From positions 3,038,001 through 3,102,000 of the forward strand of contig NC_079887.1 of assembly GCF_029227915.1 (NCBI RefSeq): 64,000 nucleotides of DNA. Reading direction: 5' to 3'. Source of the DNA: Hydractinia symbiolongicarpus. Lineage: Eukaryota > Cnidaria > Hydrozoa > Anthoathecata > Hydractiniidae. The position numbers and the translations under genes were made by a program. The notes under the pieces are model-generated. The model saw only the letters and a list, made by a program, of their open reading frames with translations, had not been told where the DNA came from and searched no databases. Of the stretch, positions 26,601 through 37,820 are shown piece by piece (position 1 is the stretch's first letter; the number at the start of each line of letters is the position of its first letter).

Positions 26601-29600
26601 AAATCCCGGACTCGGCCCGTATAGTCAATAGTATACAAAGAAAGTACCCAGGGAGTAAACTCATTTCCCGAATGATTTTTTAAATTATTTTTTCACCACT
26701 AAAACGCATGAGACTTGTAGTTTTTAAAAATGTTTTCATTTTTGATGAGAAGCTGAATAAAAGAAGTTTAATTGCCGGCAAACGAAAACCCGCGTCTTCG
26801 CGTAAATCCCGGACTCGGCCCGTATAGTCAAAAGTATACAAAGAAAGTACCCAGGGTGTAAACTCATTTCCCGAACGATTTTTTAAATTATTATTTCACC
26901 ACTAAAGCCCATGAGACTTGTAGTATTTAAAAATATTTTCATTTTTGATGAGACGCTGAATAAAAGAAGTTTAATCGCCGGCAAACGAAAACCTGCGATT
27001 TCCCGTAAATCCCGGACTCGGCCCGTATAGTCAAAAGTATACAAAGAAAGTACCCAGGGTGTAAACTCATTTCCCGAACGATTTTTTAAATTATTATTTT
27101 CCCACTAAAGCCCATGAGACTTGTAGTATTTAAAAATATTTTCATTTTTGATGAGACGCTGAATAAAAGAAGTTTAATCGCCGGCAAACGAAAACCCGCG
27201 ATTTCGCGTAAATCCCGGACTCTGCCCGTATAGTCAAAAGTATACAAAGAAAGTACCCAGGGTGTAAACTCATTCCCCGAACGATTTTTTAAATTATTAT
27301 TTCACCACTAAAGCCCATGAGACTTGTAGTATTTAAAAATATTTTCATTTTTGATGAGACGCTGAATAAAAGAAGTTTAATCGCCGGCGAACGAAAACCC
27401 GCGACTTCCCGTAAATCCCGGACTCGGCCCGTATAGTCAAAAGTATACAAAGAAAGTACCCTGTGAGTAAACTCATTTCCCGAACGATTTTTTAAATTAT
27501 TTTTTCACCACTAAAACGCATGAGACTTGTAGTTTTTAAAAAAGTTTTCATTTTTGATGAGGCGCTGAATAAAAGAAGTTTAATTGCCGGCAAACGAAAA
27601 CCCGCGTCTTCCCGTAAATACCGGACTCGGCCCGTATAGTCAAAAGTATACAAAGAAAGTACCCAGGGAGTAAACTCATTTCCAAAACGATATTTTAAAT
27701 TATCTTTTCATCACTAAAACGCTTGAGACTTGTAGTTTTCAAAAATGTTTTCATTTTTGATGAGACGCTGAATAAAAGAAGTTTAATCGCCGGCAAACGA
27801 AAACCCGCCATTTCCCGTAAACCCCGGACTCGGCCCGCATAGTCAAAAGTATACAAAGAAAGTACCCAGGGAGTAAACTCATTTCCCGAACGATTTTTTA
27901 AATTATTTTTACCCCACTAAAACGCATGAGACTTGTAGTTTTCAAAAATGTTTTCATTTTTGATGAGACGCTGAATAAAAGAAGTTTAATTGCCGGCAAA
28001 CGAAAACCCGCGTCTTCCCGTAAATCCCGGACTCGGCCCGTATAGTCAAAAGTATACAAAGAAAGTACCCAGGGAGTAAACTCATTTCCAAAACGATTCT
28101 TTAAATTATCTTTTCATCACTAAAACGCTTGAGACTTGTAGTTTTCAAAAATGTTTTCATCTTTGATGAGACGCTGAATAAAAGAAGTTTAATCGCCGGC
28201 AAACGAAAACCCGCCATTTCCCGTAAACCCCGGACTCGGCCCGCATAGTCAAAAGTATACAAAGAAAGTACCCAGGGAGTAAACTCATTTCCCGAACGAT
28301 TTTTTAAATTATTTTTTCACCACTAAAACGCATGAGACTTGTAGTTTTCAAAAATGTTTTCATTTTTGATGAGACGCTGAATAAAAGAAGTTTAATCGCC
28401 GGCAAACGAAAACCTGCGATTTCCCGTAAATCCCGGACTAGGCCCGTATAGTCAAAATTATACAAAGAAAGTACCCAGGGCGTAAACTCATTTCCCGAAC
28501 GATTTTTTAAATTATTATTTCACCACTAAAGCCCGTGAGACTTGTAGTATTTAAAAATATTTTCATTTTTGATGAGACGCTGAATAAAAGAAGTTTAATC
28601 GCCGGCAAACGAAAACCTGCGATTTCCCGTAAATCCCGGACTCGGCCCGTATAGTCAAAAGTATACAAAGAAAGTACCCAGGGTGTAAACTCATTTCCCG
28701 AACGATTTTTTAAATTATTATTTCACCACTAAAGCCCATGAGACTTGTAGTATTTAAAAATATTTTCATTTTTGATGAGACGCTGAATAAAAGAAGTTTA
28801 ATCGCCGGCAAACGAAAACCTGCGATTTCCCGTAAATCCCGGACTCGGCCCGTATAGTCAAAAGTATACAAAGAAAGTACCCAGGGTGTAAACTCATTTC
28901 CCGAACGATTTTTTAAATTATTATTTCACCACTAAAGCCCATGAGACTTGTAGTATTTAAAAATATTTTCATTTTTGATGAGACGCTGAATAAAAGAAGT
29001 TTAATCGCCGGCAAACGAAAAACCGCCATTTCCCATAAACCCCGGACTCGGCCCGCATAGTCAAAAGTATACAAAGAAAGTACCCAGGGAGTAAACTCAT
29101 TTCCCAAACGATTTTTTAAATTATTTTTTCACCACTAAAACGCATGAGACTCGTAGTTTTCAAAAATGTTTTCATTTTTGATGAGACGCTGAATAAAAGA
29201 AGTTTAATTGCCGGCAAACGAAAACCCGCGTCTTCCCGTAAATCCCGGACTCGGCCCGTATAGTCAAAAGTATACAAAGAAAGTACCCAGGGAGTAAACT
29301 CATTTCCAAAACGATTCTTTAAATTATCTTTTCATCACTAAAACGCTTGAGACTTGTAGTTTTCAAAAATGTTTTCATCTTTGATGAGACGCTGAATAAA
29401 AGAAGTTTAATCGCCGGCAAACGAAAACCCGCCATTTCCCGTAAACCCCGGACTCGGCCCGCATAGTCAAAAGTATACAAAGAAAGTACCCAGGGAGTAA
29501 ACTCATTTCCCGAACGATTTTTTAAATTATTTTTTCACCACTAAAACGCATGAGACTTGTAGTTTTCAAAAATGTTTTCATTTTTGATGAGACGCTGAAT

Positions 29601-32567
29601 AAAAGAAGTTTAATCGCCGGCAAACGAAAACCTGCGATTTCCCGTAAATCCCGGACTCGGCCCGTATAGTCAAAATTATACAAAGAAAGTACCCAGGGCG
29701 TAAACTCATTTCCCGAACGATTTTTTAAATTATTATTTCACCACTAAAGCCCGTGAGACTTGTAGTATTTAAAAATATTTTCATTTTTGATGAGACGCTG
29801 AATAAAAGAAGTTTAATCGCCGGCAAACGAAAACCTGCGATTTCCCGTAAATCCCGGACTCGGCCCGTATAGTCAAAAGTATACAAAGAAAGTACCCAGG
29901 GTGTAAACTCATTTCCCGAACGATTTTTTAAATTATTATTTCACCACTAAAGCCCATGAGACTTGTAGTATTTAAAAATATTTTCATTTTTGATGAGACG
30001 CTGAATAAAAGAAGTTTAATCGCCGGCAAACGAAAACCTGCGATTTCCCGTAAATCCCGGACTCGGCCCGTATAGTCAAAAGTATACAAAGAAAGTACCC
30101 AGGGTGTAAACTCATTTCCCGAACGATTTTTTAAATTATTATTTTACCACTAAAGCCCATGAGACTTGTAGTATTTAAAAATATTTTCATTTTTGATGAG
30201 ACGCTGAATAAAAGAAGTTTAATCGCCGGCAAACGAAAAACCGCCATTTCCCATAAACCCCGGACTCGGCCCGCATAGTCAAAAGTATACAAAGAAAGTA
30301 CCCAGGGAGTAAACTCATTTCCCAAACGATTTTTTAAATTATTTTTTCACCACTAAAACGCATGAGACTCGTAGTTTTCAAAAATGTTTTCATTTTTGAT
30401 GAGACGCTGAATAAAAGAAGTTTAATCGCCGGCAAACGAAAACCCGCGTCTTCCCGTAAATCCCGGACTCGGCCCGTATAGTCAAAAGTATACAAAGAAA
30501 GTACCCAGGGAGTAAACTCATTTCCAAAACGATTTTTTAAATTATCTTTTCATCACTAAAACGCTTGAGACTTGTAGTTTTCAAAAATGTTTTCATTTTT
30601 GATGAGACGCTGAATAAAAGAAGTTTAATCGCCGGCAAACAAAAACCCGCCATTTCCTGTAAACCCCGGACTCGGCCCGCATAGTCAAAAGTATACAAAG
30701 AAAGTACCCAGGGAGTAAACTCATTTCCCGAACGATTTTTTAAATTATTTTTTCACCACTAAAACGCATGAGACTTGTAGTTTTCAAAAATGTTTTCATT
30801 TTTGATGAGACGCTGAATAAAAGAAGTTTAATCGCCGGCAAACGAAAACCTGCGATTTCCCGTAAATCCCGGACTCGGCCCGTATAGTCAAAAGTATACA
30901 AAGAAAGTACCCAGGGTGTAAACTCATTTCCCGAACGATTTTTTAAATTATTATTTCACCACTAAAGCCCATGAGACTTGTAGTATTTAAAAATATTTTC
31001 ATTTTTGATGAGACGCTGAATAAAAGAAGTTTAATCGCCGGCAAACGAAAACCTGCGATTTCCCGTAAATCCCGGACTCGGCCCGTATAGTCAAAAGTAT
31101 ACAAAGAAAGTACCCAGGGTGTAAACTCATTTCCCGAACGATTTTTTAAATTATTATTTCACCACTAAAGCCCATGAGACTTGTAGTATTTAAAAATATT
31201 TTCATTTTTGATGAGACGCTGAATAAAAGAAGTTTAATCGCCGGCAAACGAAAACCTGCGATTTCCCGTAAATCCCGGACTCGGCCCGTATAGTCAAAAG
31301 TATACAAAGAAAGTACCCAGGGAGTAAACTCATTTCCCGAACGATTTTTTAAATTATTTTTTCACCACTAAAACGCATGAGACTTGTAGTTTTTAAAAAT
31401 GTTTTTATTTTTGATGAGAAGCTGAATAAAAGAAGTTTAATTGCCGGCAAACGAAAACCCGCGTCTTCCCGTAAATCCCGGACTCGGCCCGTATAGTCAA
31501 AAGTATACAAAGAAAGTACCCAGGGTGTAAACTCATTTCCCGAACGATTTTTTAAATTATTATTTCACCACTAAAGCCCATGAGACTTGTAGTATTTAAA
31601 AATATTTTCATTTTTGATGAGACGCTGAATAAAAGAAGTTTAATCGCCGGCAAACGAAAACCTGCGATTTCCCGTAAATCCCGGACTCGGCCCGTATAGT
31701 CCAAAGTATACAAAGAAAGTACCCAGGGTGTAAACTCATTTCCCGAACGATTTTTTAAATTATTATTTTACCACTAAAGCCCATGAGACTTGTAGTATTT
31801 AAAAATATTTTCATTTTTGATGAGACGCTGAATAAAAGAAGTTTAATCGCCGGCAAACGAAAACCCGCGATTTCCCGTAAATCCCGGACTCTGCCCGTAT
31901 AGTCAAAAGTATACAAAGAAAGTACCCAGGGTGTAAACTCATTACCCGAACGATTTTTTAAATTATTATTTCACCACTAAAGCCCATGAGACTTGTAGTA
32001 TTTAAAAATATTTTCATTTTTGATGAGACGCTGAATAAAAGAAGTTTAATCGCCGGCGAACGAAAACCCGCGACTTCCCGTAAATCCCGGACTCGGCCCG
32101 TATAGTCAAAAGTATACAAAGGAAGTACCCAGGGAGTAAACTCATTTCCCGAACGATTTTTTAAATTATTTTTTCACCACTAAAACGCATGAGACTTTTA
32201 GTTTTTAAAAATGTTTTCATTTTTGATGAGACGCTGAATAAAAGAAGTTCAATTGCCGGCAAACGAAAACCCGCGTCTTCCCGTAAATCCCGGACTCGGC
32301 CCGTATGGTCAAAAGTATACAAAGAAAGTACCCAGGGAGTAAACTCATTTCCAAAACGATATTTTAAATTATCTTTTCATCACTAAAACGCTTGAGACTT
32401 GTAGTTTTCAAAAATGTTTTCATTTTTGATGAGACGCTGAATAAAAGAAGTTTAATCGCCGGCAAACGAAAACCCGCCATTTCCCGTAAACCCCGGACTC
32501 GGCCCGCATAGTCAAAAGTATACAAAAAAAGTACCCAGGGAGTAAACTCATTTCCCGAACGATTTTT
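20618..32567. repeat. Satellite array, ~203-bp monomer (middle block)
   Basis: About 59 further copies of the same monomer in the same orientation, resuming inside a monomer at GCATGAGAC after the LINE. It is rich in the GCCCATGAGAC/TATTTAAAAATA subtype. Long-range copies are visible: the AGTCAATAGTATAC variant at about 21,957 and 26,626, and a TTCCCACTAAAAC variant block repeated with a 2,232-bp offset (22,851 and 25,083). The variant AAAAAAGTTTTCATTTTTGA occurs at about 23,275, 23,885, 25,507 and 27,538. The array ends in a run of five T at 32,563-32,567, where the Helitron-type element begins. Confidence 0.98.
28093..30540. repeat. Higher-order repeat, 6 monomers (1,218 bp)
   Basis: Two adjacent copies at an offset of exactly 1,218 bp (6 x 203). 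Diagnostic pairs are ACGATTCTTTAAATTATC at 28,093 and 29,311, GTCAAAATTATAC at 28,451 and 29,669, and the CGAAAAACCGCC monomer at 28,913 and 30,131. Confidence 0.85.
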
Positions 32568-32620
32568 GCGAAGCAATTGAGCTTTGCGAGCGAAGCGAGC
32601 GAAGCGAAATTGTGGAGCAC
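32566..32620 (+). other. 5' terminus: short inverted repeat, hairpin and GCGA-rich repeat
   Basis: The left end reads TTGCGAAGCAATTGAGC followed by short GCGAGCGAAGCG tandem units. GCGAAGC can pair with GCTTTGC eight bases on (7-bp stem with one G-T pair, 6-nt loop). TTGCGAAGCA is the exact inverse of TGCTTCGCAA at the right end. It is probably part of the Rep recognition or nicking site; this role is inferred from family behaviour. Confidence 0.65.
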
Positions 32621-33809
32621 GTTTGCTACACGCGAGGTATACCAAGAGAATTATTGAGATTCTCAAAATTTCGATAGAAAAAAAATCATATAAAATCAGC
32701 GTAAAGAAATAAGACCGATATTTTTGCACATAAAGCTAGGGTATTTTTTTGTCTAATAAAACAAATAAGTTTGGACCGAGGGGTTGAAGTATAAGTTTAG
32801 TAAAAAATGCAATAAGTACGGCTCGTACCCCCCCACCCCCGGATTTTGATCCCCCCCCCCGTCTTTTGGTTTGGATTATACGTCTGCCGAACTTGAACAC
32901 GCAGAGAGGATTATGCTGTGAAGAAGAAACGGTAGTCGGCATTTTATACACCAAAATTTTACAGACCTAATATATGCCTTATTGCTTCGTAGGTTAACTA
33001 ATTATAACACAAATATTTTATCAACCATTTTTAACTTTTGCGTTTTATACTACTATAGTTCTATTTTAGTTAAATATATTAGTGTATTAAAGGTAGTTTT
33101 TTTCTTTTAGGATAGCTCATCTCCAGTCCTGTTTCTTATCGAATTTGTCGTGTATTTTTAACTTTTCCCGCTTTTTTGTACCGCCGCTTTTCTCTTGAAA
33201 TTTCAATTGGAAAGCTCTTACTTTTTTCTGAAGGAAGATTAAAGTAAATTTGACCATTATTACGCGTCAAGTTGTTTTATTTGGTCGTTTTTAAGAAGAT
33301 TAAAGAAAAAGAAATAATCAGTTTTATTGGTATTATCTGTATAGTATCCTTTTCTCCAGATCATGGTGGTGTCAGAGAAAGGTGCATGCAAATTAGAAAG
33401 GTAGCTATCTAACTCTGTTTTGTGTAGGTTAAACATGCCTTTCTTGTAATAGGAGTGTTCATTAACGGTTTATTCAATTTTGTCACTCGCATGCCTACAC
33501 ACATGTTTAAAGCCGTATTGGGTGTATTGTTTTTAGGTCTTACTAATAGCACAAAAAATAAGCCTGCAGAAAAATTTATTAAAAGAACACTAAAATTTTT
33601 TATAAAAATAATTTTTCTGTTTTTTATTATTTCAAGTTGGAGAAGATTGGCCTGCTGTATAAATTTCAAAACAACACAACCTACTGTATAAATTCCGAAA
33701 AAACAAATAATATTTTTAAAGTACTTTGATTTACGCTAAATCCCTATAAATATATATTATATATATATATATATATATATTTTGTTTAACAAAATAATTA
33801 GGTACAACA
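32621..33809 (+). promoter_or_regulatory. 5' leader region of the transposon, with C-tracts and a TATA-like run before the Rep ORF
   Basis: About 1.2 kb with no supported gene. It has C7, C5 and C10 tracts at 32,828-32,860 (G-rich on the minus strand, a possible quadruplex) and one AAGGTAGTTTT at about 33,090 that matches the arm of the hairpin repeats downstream of the helicase. TATAAATA lies at 33,745-33,752, followed by a long TA run to 33,781. With the ATG at 33,810, a start about 30 bp after TATAAATA would give a short leader; this promoter reading is inference. Opposed open frames near 33,409-33,691 show no recognisable domain. Confidence 0.4.
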
Positions 33810-36800
33810 ATGTCAATGTCAATTATAAATCCATCAAATTTTGCAAGTCACGATGCTGCACAAAGAATTGTTTTCAAGGCACGGTCAATTGGACTGGATG
33901 TATACTGTGAAAAACCAACAGTTGGAGATGGAAATTGTTTTTATCACGCTGTTCATGAAATCATCAATAAAAATGTTGACAAAAGTTTTGTTGGAACTCA
34001 TAAAGACTTGAGAGTAGCAGTTGCAAGTTTTGTTTTTCAACATCGTTATGATGATTTTGTTTTAACCTGGGAACAAACGTATGTTAATGAGAATGTAGAT
34101 GAATCAATTACTCATCAATTTTCTTTAGGGGTACATGCAACTGAACTTTTTATCCATGCAACTGCCATCATGCTTAATACAGTGATTATTGTAACAAAAG
34201 CGGACAGTACACCCGAGTATCCTTATAGCATTTTTTGGCCATCACTTTCTTCTCTGATGACAGCTAATTTAAATACGTACACTGGTCAATATATTTTGTT
34301 GGGTCATGAAAATGAGCATTTTCAATCTTTATTTTTTTGCAATGAAGTGCCTTGGGGAACCAGAGGTTGCAAAGTTATTCAACCTAACAATAAACGAACA
34401 TATGCTGATGTGATCTCTTCCAATTTGCCACATATGCCTAAATCTAGCTGCAGGGTTGTTTCTGGTAATCCTGGCCAGCGTGAATCTAAAAGTGTAAGAC
34501 TAGACAGAATTTTCACAAAATTTTTTGAAAATAAAATCAATTCTGAAAAATTTACTAAACAAATAGATGCAAATATGAAAATAAATCCTGTTAATTTCCA
34601 TGCACCGTTTAAACAAGTAGAGGCTAATGAACATGGAATTCACTTTGAGGTTACTTCTTCAGTTCCATTAAAAAGTAAAACCGAGTCTGGTACAGAAAAA
34701 CCTGTAAAATCAAATATGAATTCAGGCGAACAAGAGAAAAAATATTTCAAAATGTTGGGACAAAGTAATATTTCTGCATTAAATAAAGCTGAAGAAGAAC
34801 TAAGGCATGAATGTGAAATAAATAGTGTAATTTACAAGCAGCCATCTTCTGTAGAAAACAAGAAAGAGAGAAAAGTTAGAAGAAAAAAGTTAAAAATGGA
34901 TATTAAGAATGCTTCTAAAAAGATCACAGTAAGTTCCAGTACATCAGAAAATGGTTTAGAAGATAAGAATATTTTTACTTCAAATAAAGCAGAGGAAGAA
35001 TTAAAACGTGATTGTGAAGATACTGGTGTACACTACAAGCCGCCATCCCCTACAGAAGATAAGCCAAAAAGAAGGGCTAGGAGAAGAAAATTAAAAAAAG
35101 ATATTGAAACTCAAGGTAAGAAGACTAATGAAAAAATCAGTGGAGATATTAGTGGCAATCAAAATGTTTATGACATGATAAACAGATTTCAGGAAGGTGA
35201 ATATTTGCATATCATAAAGACATGTGAAACGTGTAAGGAAACTAGACCTGTTTTCCATGAAACTGAGCCATCTAATTTGCTTAAAAGCAGAACCAGACGC
35301 TTAATTTCAAATTGGAAAATCTTTTCAGATAATAGATGTACTCGTTGTCACAGTGAATTTCTTACACAAAGGAGAAAAGGAGAATCTAATTTTGCTGCTA
35401 AATTTTCTGGTATAAATTCAGACATGCCGCACCTTCATTGTTTAGATTCTATATACCATAATAACATGCATTTTGCAGACGTTCCATTTTTTTTACAGTC
35501 GTTAACTTTCATGGAAACTTTAATGATTCGAAAGATTCAGGTAGCAATGTATGTTCACTCATTAAAATATGGTATGTTAGCATCAAAGGGTCATGCTGTT
35601 GCTATACCACACAATATGAAGATCGCAACTTCACTTCCTTTATTACCATCAGAAATCAGCATATTATTGTTAAAGAGAAAGAAAACTTCTAGTAAACAAT
35701 ACTTTGTGTCACGTACATCAATTGAAACAGCATTAAAAGGACTTGTGTTTGGCTATCCAACATATGGTGTAGAATCACAGGTTTTAGGCTATACTAAGTA
35801 TAAAGGTCCAGATCATTGCTCAGGAATTAAATTAAATGGAAAGTACTTTTTAGTGACTCCCAATCCGTACTATAGTGATGTCATAATTGAGCAGGGTCGA
35901 TTAAATATTTTACCAATAAAAAGGAGTGAGATAGAGGGAATTCCAACAGTACATCTTTCTGAAAAAAACACAGATGAACAAGATAAAGGTCCTGCTGAAA
36001 ACCAGTTTGATTATTTAGACCCTGATGAAGAGATAGCATCATGGTCTGGAATTGTTACTCCATTGGCACCACAAGATTTTGATGATAAAATTAAACATAT
36101 GTTAAAGAAGTTTTTAGGTGATGATCAAGATATGCTAGAGCAAGTTATTGAGCAAGGAAATGTTGCTTCCACTTTCTTAAACCAAAACAAACAAGATACT
36201 CCTATTAGAGAGCTAAGTACACCTGGTTTTTTTACAATGGCCTACCCTCACATATTTGTAAATGGAACTTGTGATATCACAATTAAGCAATTACACCCAC
36301 TAGACTATTTTGATTGGGTTGAACATATTTATTTTACAGGTGATAACAGGGTTACACAGCACCCATTTTTAAAGTTTCACTTGTTAAATCTTGGATTGCG
36401 TAAAAAAGCACTTACTCAAGGTAGTTTTGTTGTTGCTCAGCAACTCAATGATGCACATTTAACAGTTCAGGAATTACAAAAAAACTTTGAAGAACAGGAT
36501 GAAAGTGTTCCAAGAAAGATTATCAGTATGTCTGCAAACCTGCCAAACACTGATACATATTGGAGAGAACGTAAAAAGGAATTAGATGCGCTATGTTTTT
36601 TTATGTTGAAGGAGTTTCATGTTTTACCTACTTATTTTGACACTAGTAGCTGTGCTGAACATCATTGGAAACCACTTCACAAATTATTGATAGAGTACTA
36701 TGCAACAGTGACCCAGACCGATATCAAGGAAGTGACAAATAAATTTTATTCGGATTCACATTTTAAACATAAATTGATTCATAATAACCTTCACATTGTC

Positions 36801-37820
36801 ACAAAATATTTCAGTGCCAGACATGCTAATTTCTCTAATACAGTGCTCAAAGAACTTTTTCAATATTCCGATTTCTGGGGTAGAATAGAATTTGCAAAAT
36901 CTCGCGGTCAAATTCACAGCCATGATATTTTCTTTTCTCCAAAGCATCATAATATTGTAAAATCTATAATGACGAATCATGAGGACGGAATAAGTAGAGA
37001 AACCCAGCTTTATGAATGGTTACAAACAGACTTAAAAAACACGGATGAAGTATTTTCCCCAAAATTTATATCATTGCATCCAGCTGACGGAATAGAAACT
37101 GGTGGAACTGCCAATGAAGAAAAAAAATGGTTACCAAACAAATCATTATGGGCTAAACCAGAAGGTAGTGCATTACCTGTTGATGGAACCATCCTTAATA
37201 AGGCATTGGCTGACCTAAATACAACTCAAGAATTAAAAGACTTCCACATCAATCTTGTAAACAAAATTTTGTTACATCGGTGTAGTTTGTTCTGTTGGCG
37301 TAGAAAAACCATTACGGCTAATAGTCCAGATGGCACTAAAAGTAAAAAGGTTGTCAAATATTGTAGATTTCATTTTGGAGAATTTAATGAAGAAACACAA
37401 ACAACTTCCGGAAAGAACATTCATCCATATCAACCAGTAATTACTGATGGTGCACATCCACGTTATGAAGGACCAACTGATCATCCCAGATTTATACAAC
37501 ATGCAAAGTGTAGGCCCATGAGTTGGTTAGCAAATTGTGACACCCAGCCAATTATAGAGCAAGATTTTGTTTCTCTTCTTAAATATGTAGCAGGGTATGC
37601 TTGTAAAGGAGCTGCCACAACCAGTGATTTAATAAATATTTATAGTAATTTATTGAATACATCTGCCAGTAATGCATCTGTCCGAAGTATAGCTCAAAGA
37701 CTATTGTTAAAAACTGTTGGCATGGTTGATACACCAGGATCTGCTGCTGATTTCATCAACACTAGATCAAAATTATACCTTATAATTATAATTATAAAGA
37801 ATTGGATTGAGTGGTTATAG
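33810..37820 (+). CDS. OTU-Rep protein of Helentron-like element (N-terminal part of RepHel)
   Basis: 1,336 codons. Residues ~30-176 form an OTU-type cysteine protease domain: DGNCFYHA with catalytic Cys43, and NEHFQSL with His170. Residues ~325-439 are a charged linker containing a tandem duplication (NKAEEEL at 325 and 392). CxxC pairs at 472/475 and 510/513 suggest a zinc site. Residues ~800-1,270 are the Helitron Rep nuclease: TPGFFTMAYPHIF, then GRIEFAKSRGQIHSHDIFF with HUH-type His1036 and His1038, then YVAGYACKG with the two tyrosines Tyr1259 and Tyr1263 and Lys1266. Rep would nick the ends and form 5'-phosphotyrosine links during rolling-circle transposition. The frame ends early, at 37,820, in an AT-rich Leu/Ile run that does not look like the family, and the helicase follows in another frame. 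The start ATG is followed by MSMS and fits the upstream TATA-like site. OTU function in these elements is unproven. Confidence 0.92.
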   Translation: MSMSIINPSNFASHDAAQRIVFKARSIGLDVYCEKPTVGDGNCFYHAVHEIINKNVDKSFVGTHKDLRVAVASFVFQHRYDDFVLTWEQTYVNENVDESITHQFSLGVHATELFIHATAIMLNTVIIVTKADSTPEYPYSIFWPSLSSLMTANLNTYTGQYILLGHENEHFQSLFFCNEVPWGTRGCKVIQPNNKRTYADVISSNLPHMPKSSCRVVSGNPGQRESKSVRLDRIFTKFFENKINSEKFTKQIDANMKINPVNFHAPFKQVEANEHGIHFEVTSSVPLKSKTESGTEKPVKSNMNSGEQEKKYFKMLGQSNISALNKAEEELRHECEINSVIYKQPSSVENKKERKVRRKKLKMDIKNASKKITVSSSTSENGLEDKNIFTSNKAEEELKRDCEDTGVHYKPPSPTEDKPKRRARRRKLKKDIETQGKKTNEKISGDISGNQNVYDMINRFQEGEYLHIIKTCETCKETRPVFHETEPSNLLKSRTRRLISNWKIFSDNRCTRCHSEFLTQRRKGESNFAAKFSGINSDMPHLHCLDSIYHNNMHFADVPFFLQSLTFMETLMIRKIQVAMYVHSLKYGMLASKGHAVAIPHNMKIATSLPLLPSEISILLLKRKKTSSKQYFVSRTSIETALKGLVFGYPTYGVESQVLGYTKYKGPDHCSGIKLNGKYFLVTPNPYYSDVIIEQGRLNILPIKRSEIEGIPTVHLSEKNTDEQDKGPAENQFDYLDPDEEIASWSGIVTPLAPQDFDDKIKHMLKKFLGDDQDMLEQVIEQGNVASTFLNQNKQDTPIRELSTPGFFTMAYPHIFVNGTCDITIKQLHPLDYFDWVEHIYFTGDNRVTQHPFLKFHLLNLGLRKKALTQGSFVVAQQLNDAHLTVQELQKNFEEQDESVPRKIISMSANLPNTDTYWRERKKELDALCFFMLKEFHVLPTYFDTSSCAEHHWKPLHKLLIEYYATVTQTDIKEVTNKFYSDSHFKHKLIHNNLHIVTKYFSARHANFSNTVLKELFQYSDFWGRIEFAKSRGQIHSHDIFFSPKHHNIVKSIMTNHEDGISRETQLYEWLQTDLKNTDEVFSPKFISLHPADGIETGGTANEEKKWLPNKSLWAKPEGSALPVDGTILNKALADLNTTQELKDFHINLVNKILLHRCSLFCWRRKTITANSPDGTKSKKVVKYCRFHFGEFNEETQTTSGKNIHPYQPVITDGAHPRYEGPTDHPRFIQHAKCRPMSWLANCDTQPIIEQDFVSLLKYVAGYACKGAATTSDLINIYSNLLNTSASNASVRSIAQRLLLKTVGMVDTPGSAADFINTRSKLYLIIIIIKNWIEWL
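37776..37800 (+). other. Frameshift point between Rep and helicase halves
   Basis: The upstream frame reads into TTATAATTATAATTATAAAG, giving a run of Ile codons and then a stop at 37,820. The helicase frame has its last upstream stop (TAA) at 37,795-37,797, inside the same AATTAT repeat. Helitron-type proteins run continuously from the YxxxYxxK motif to the helicase. The simplest reading is slippage or a small rearrangement of the AT repeat in this copy. A sequencing or assembly error, or an intron, remains possible; no convincing GT..AG pair is apparent. Confidence 0.7.

Noticed and set aside
33409-33691. Overlapping open frames on opposite strands upstream of the Rep ORF
   Set aside because: Short, AT-rich, no domain, and they overlap each other. 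Likely noncoding leader.
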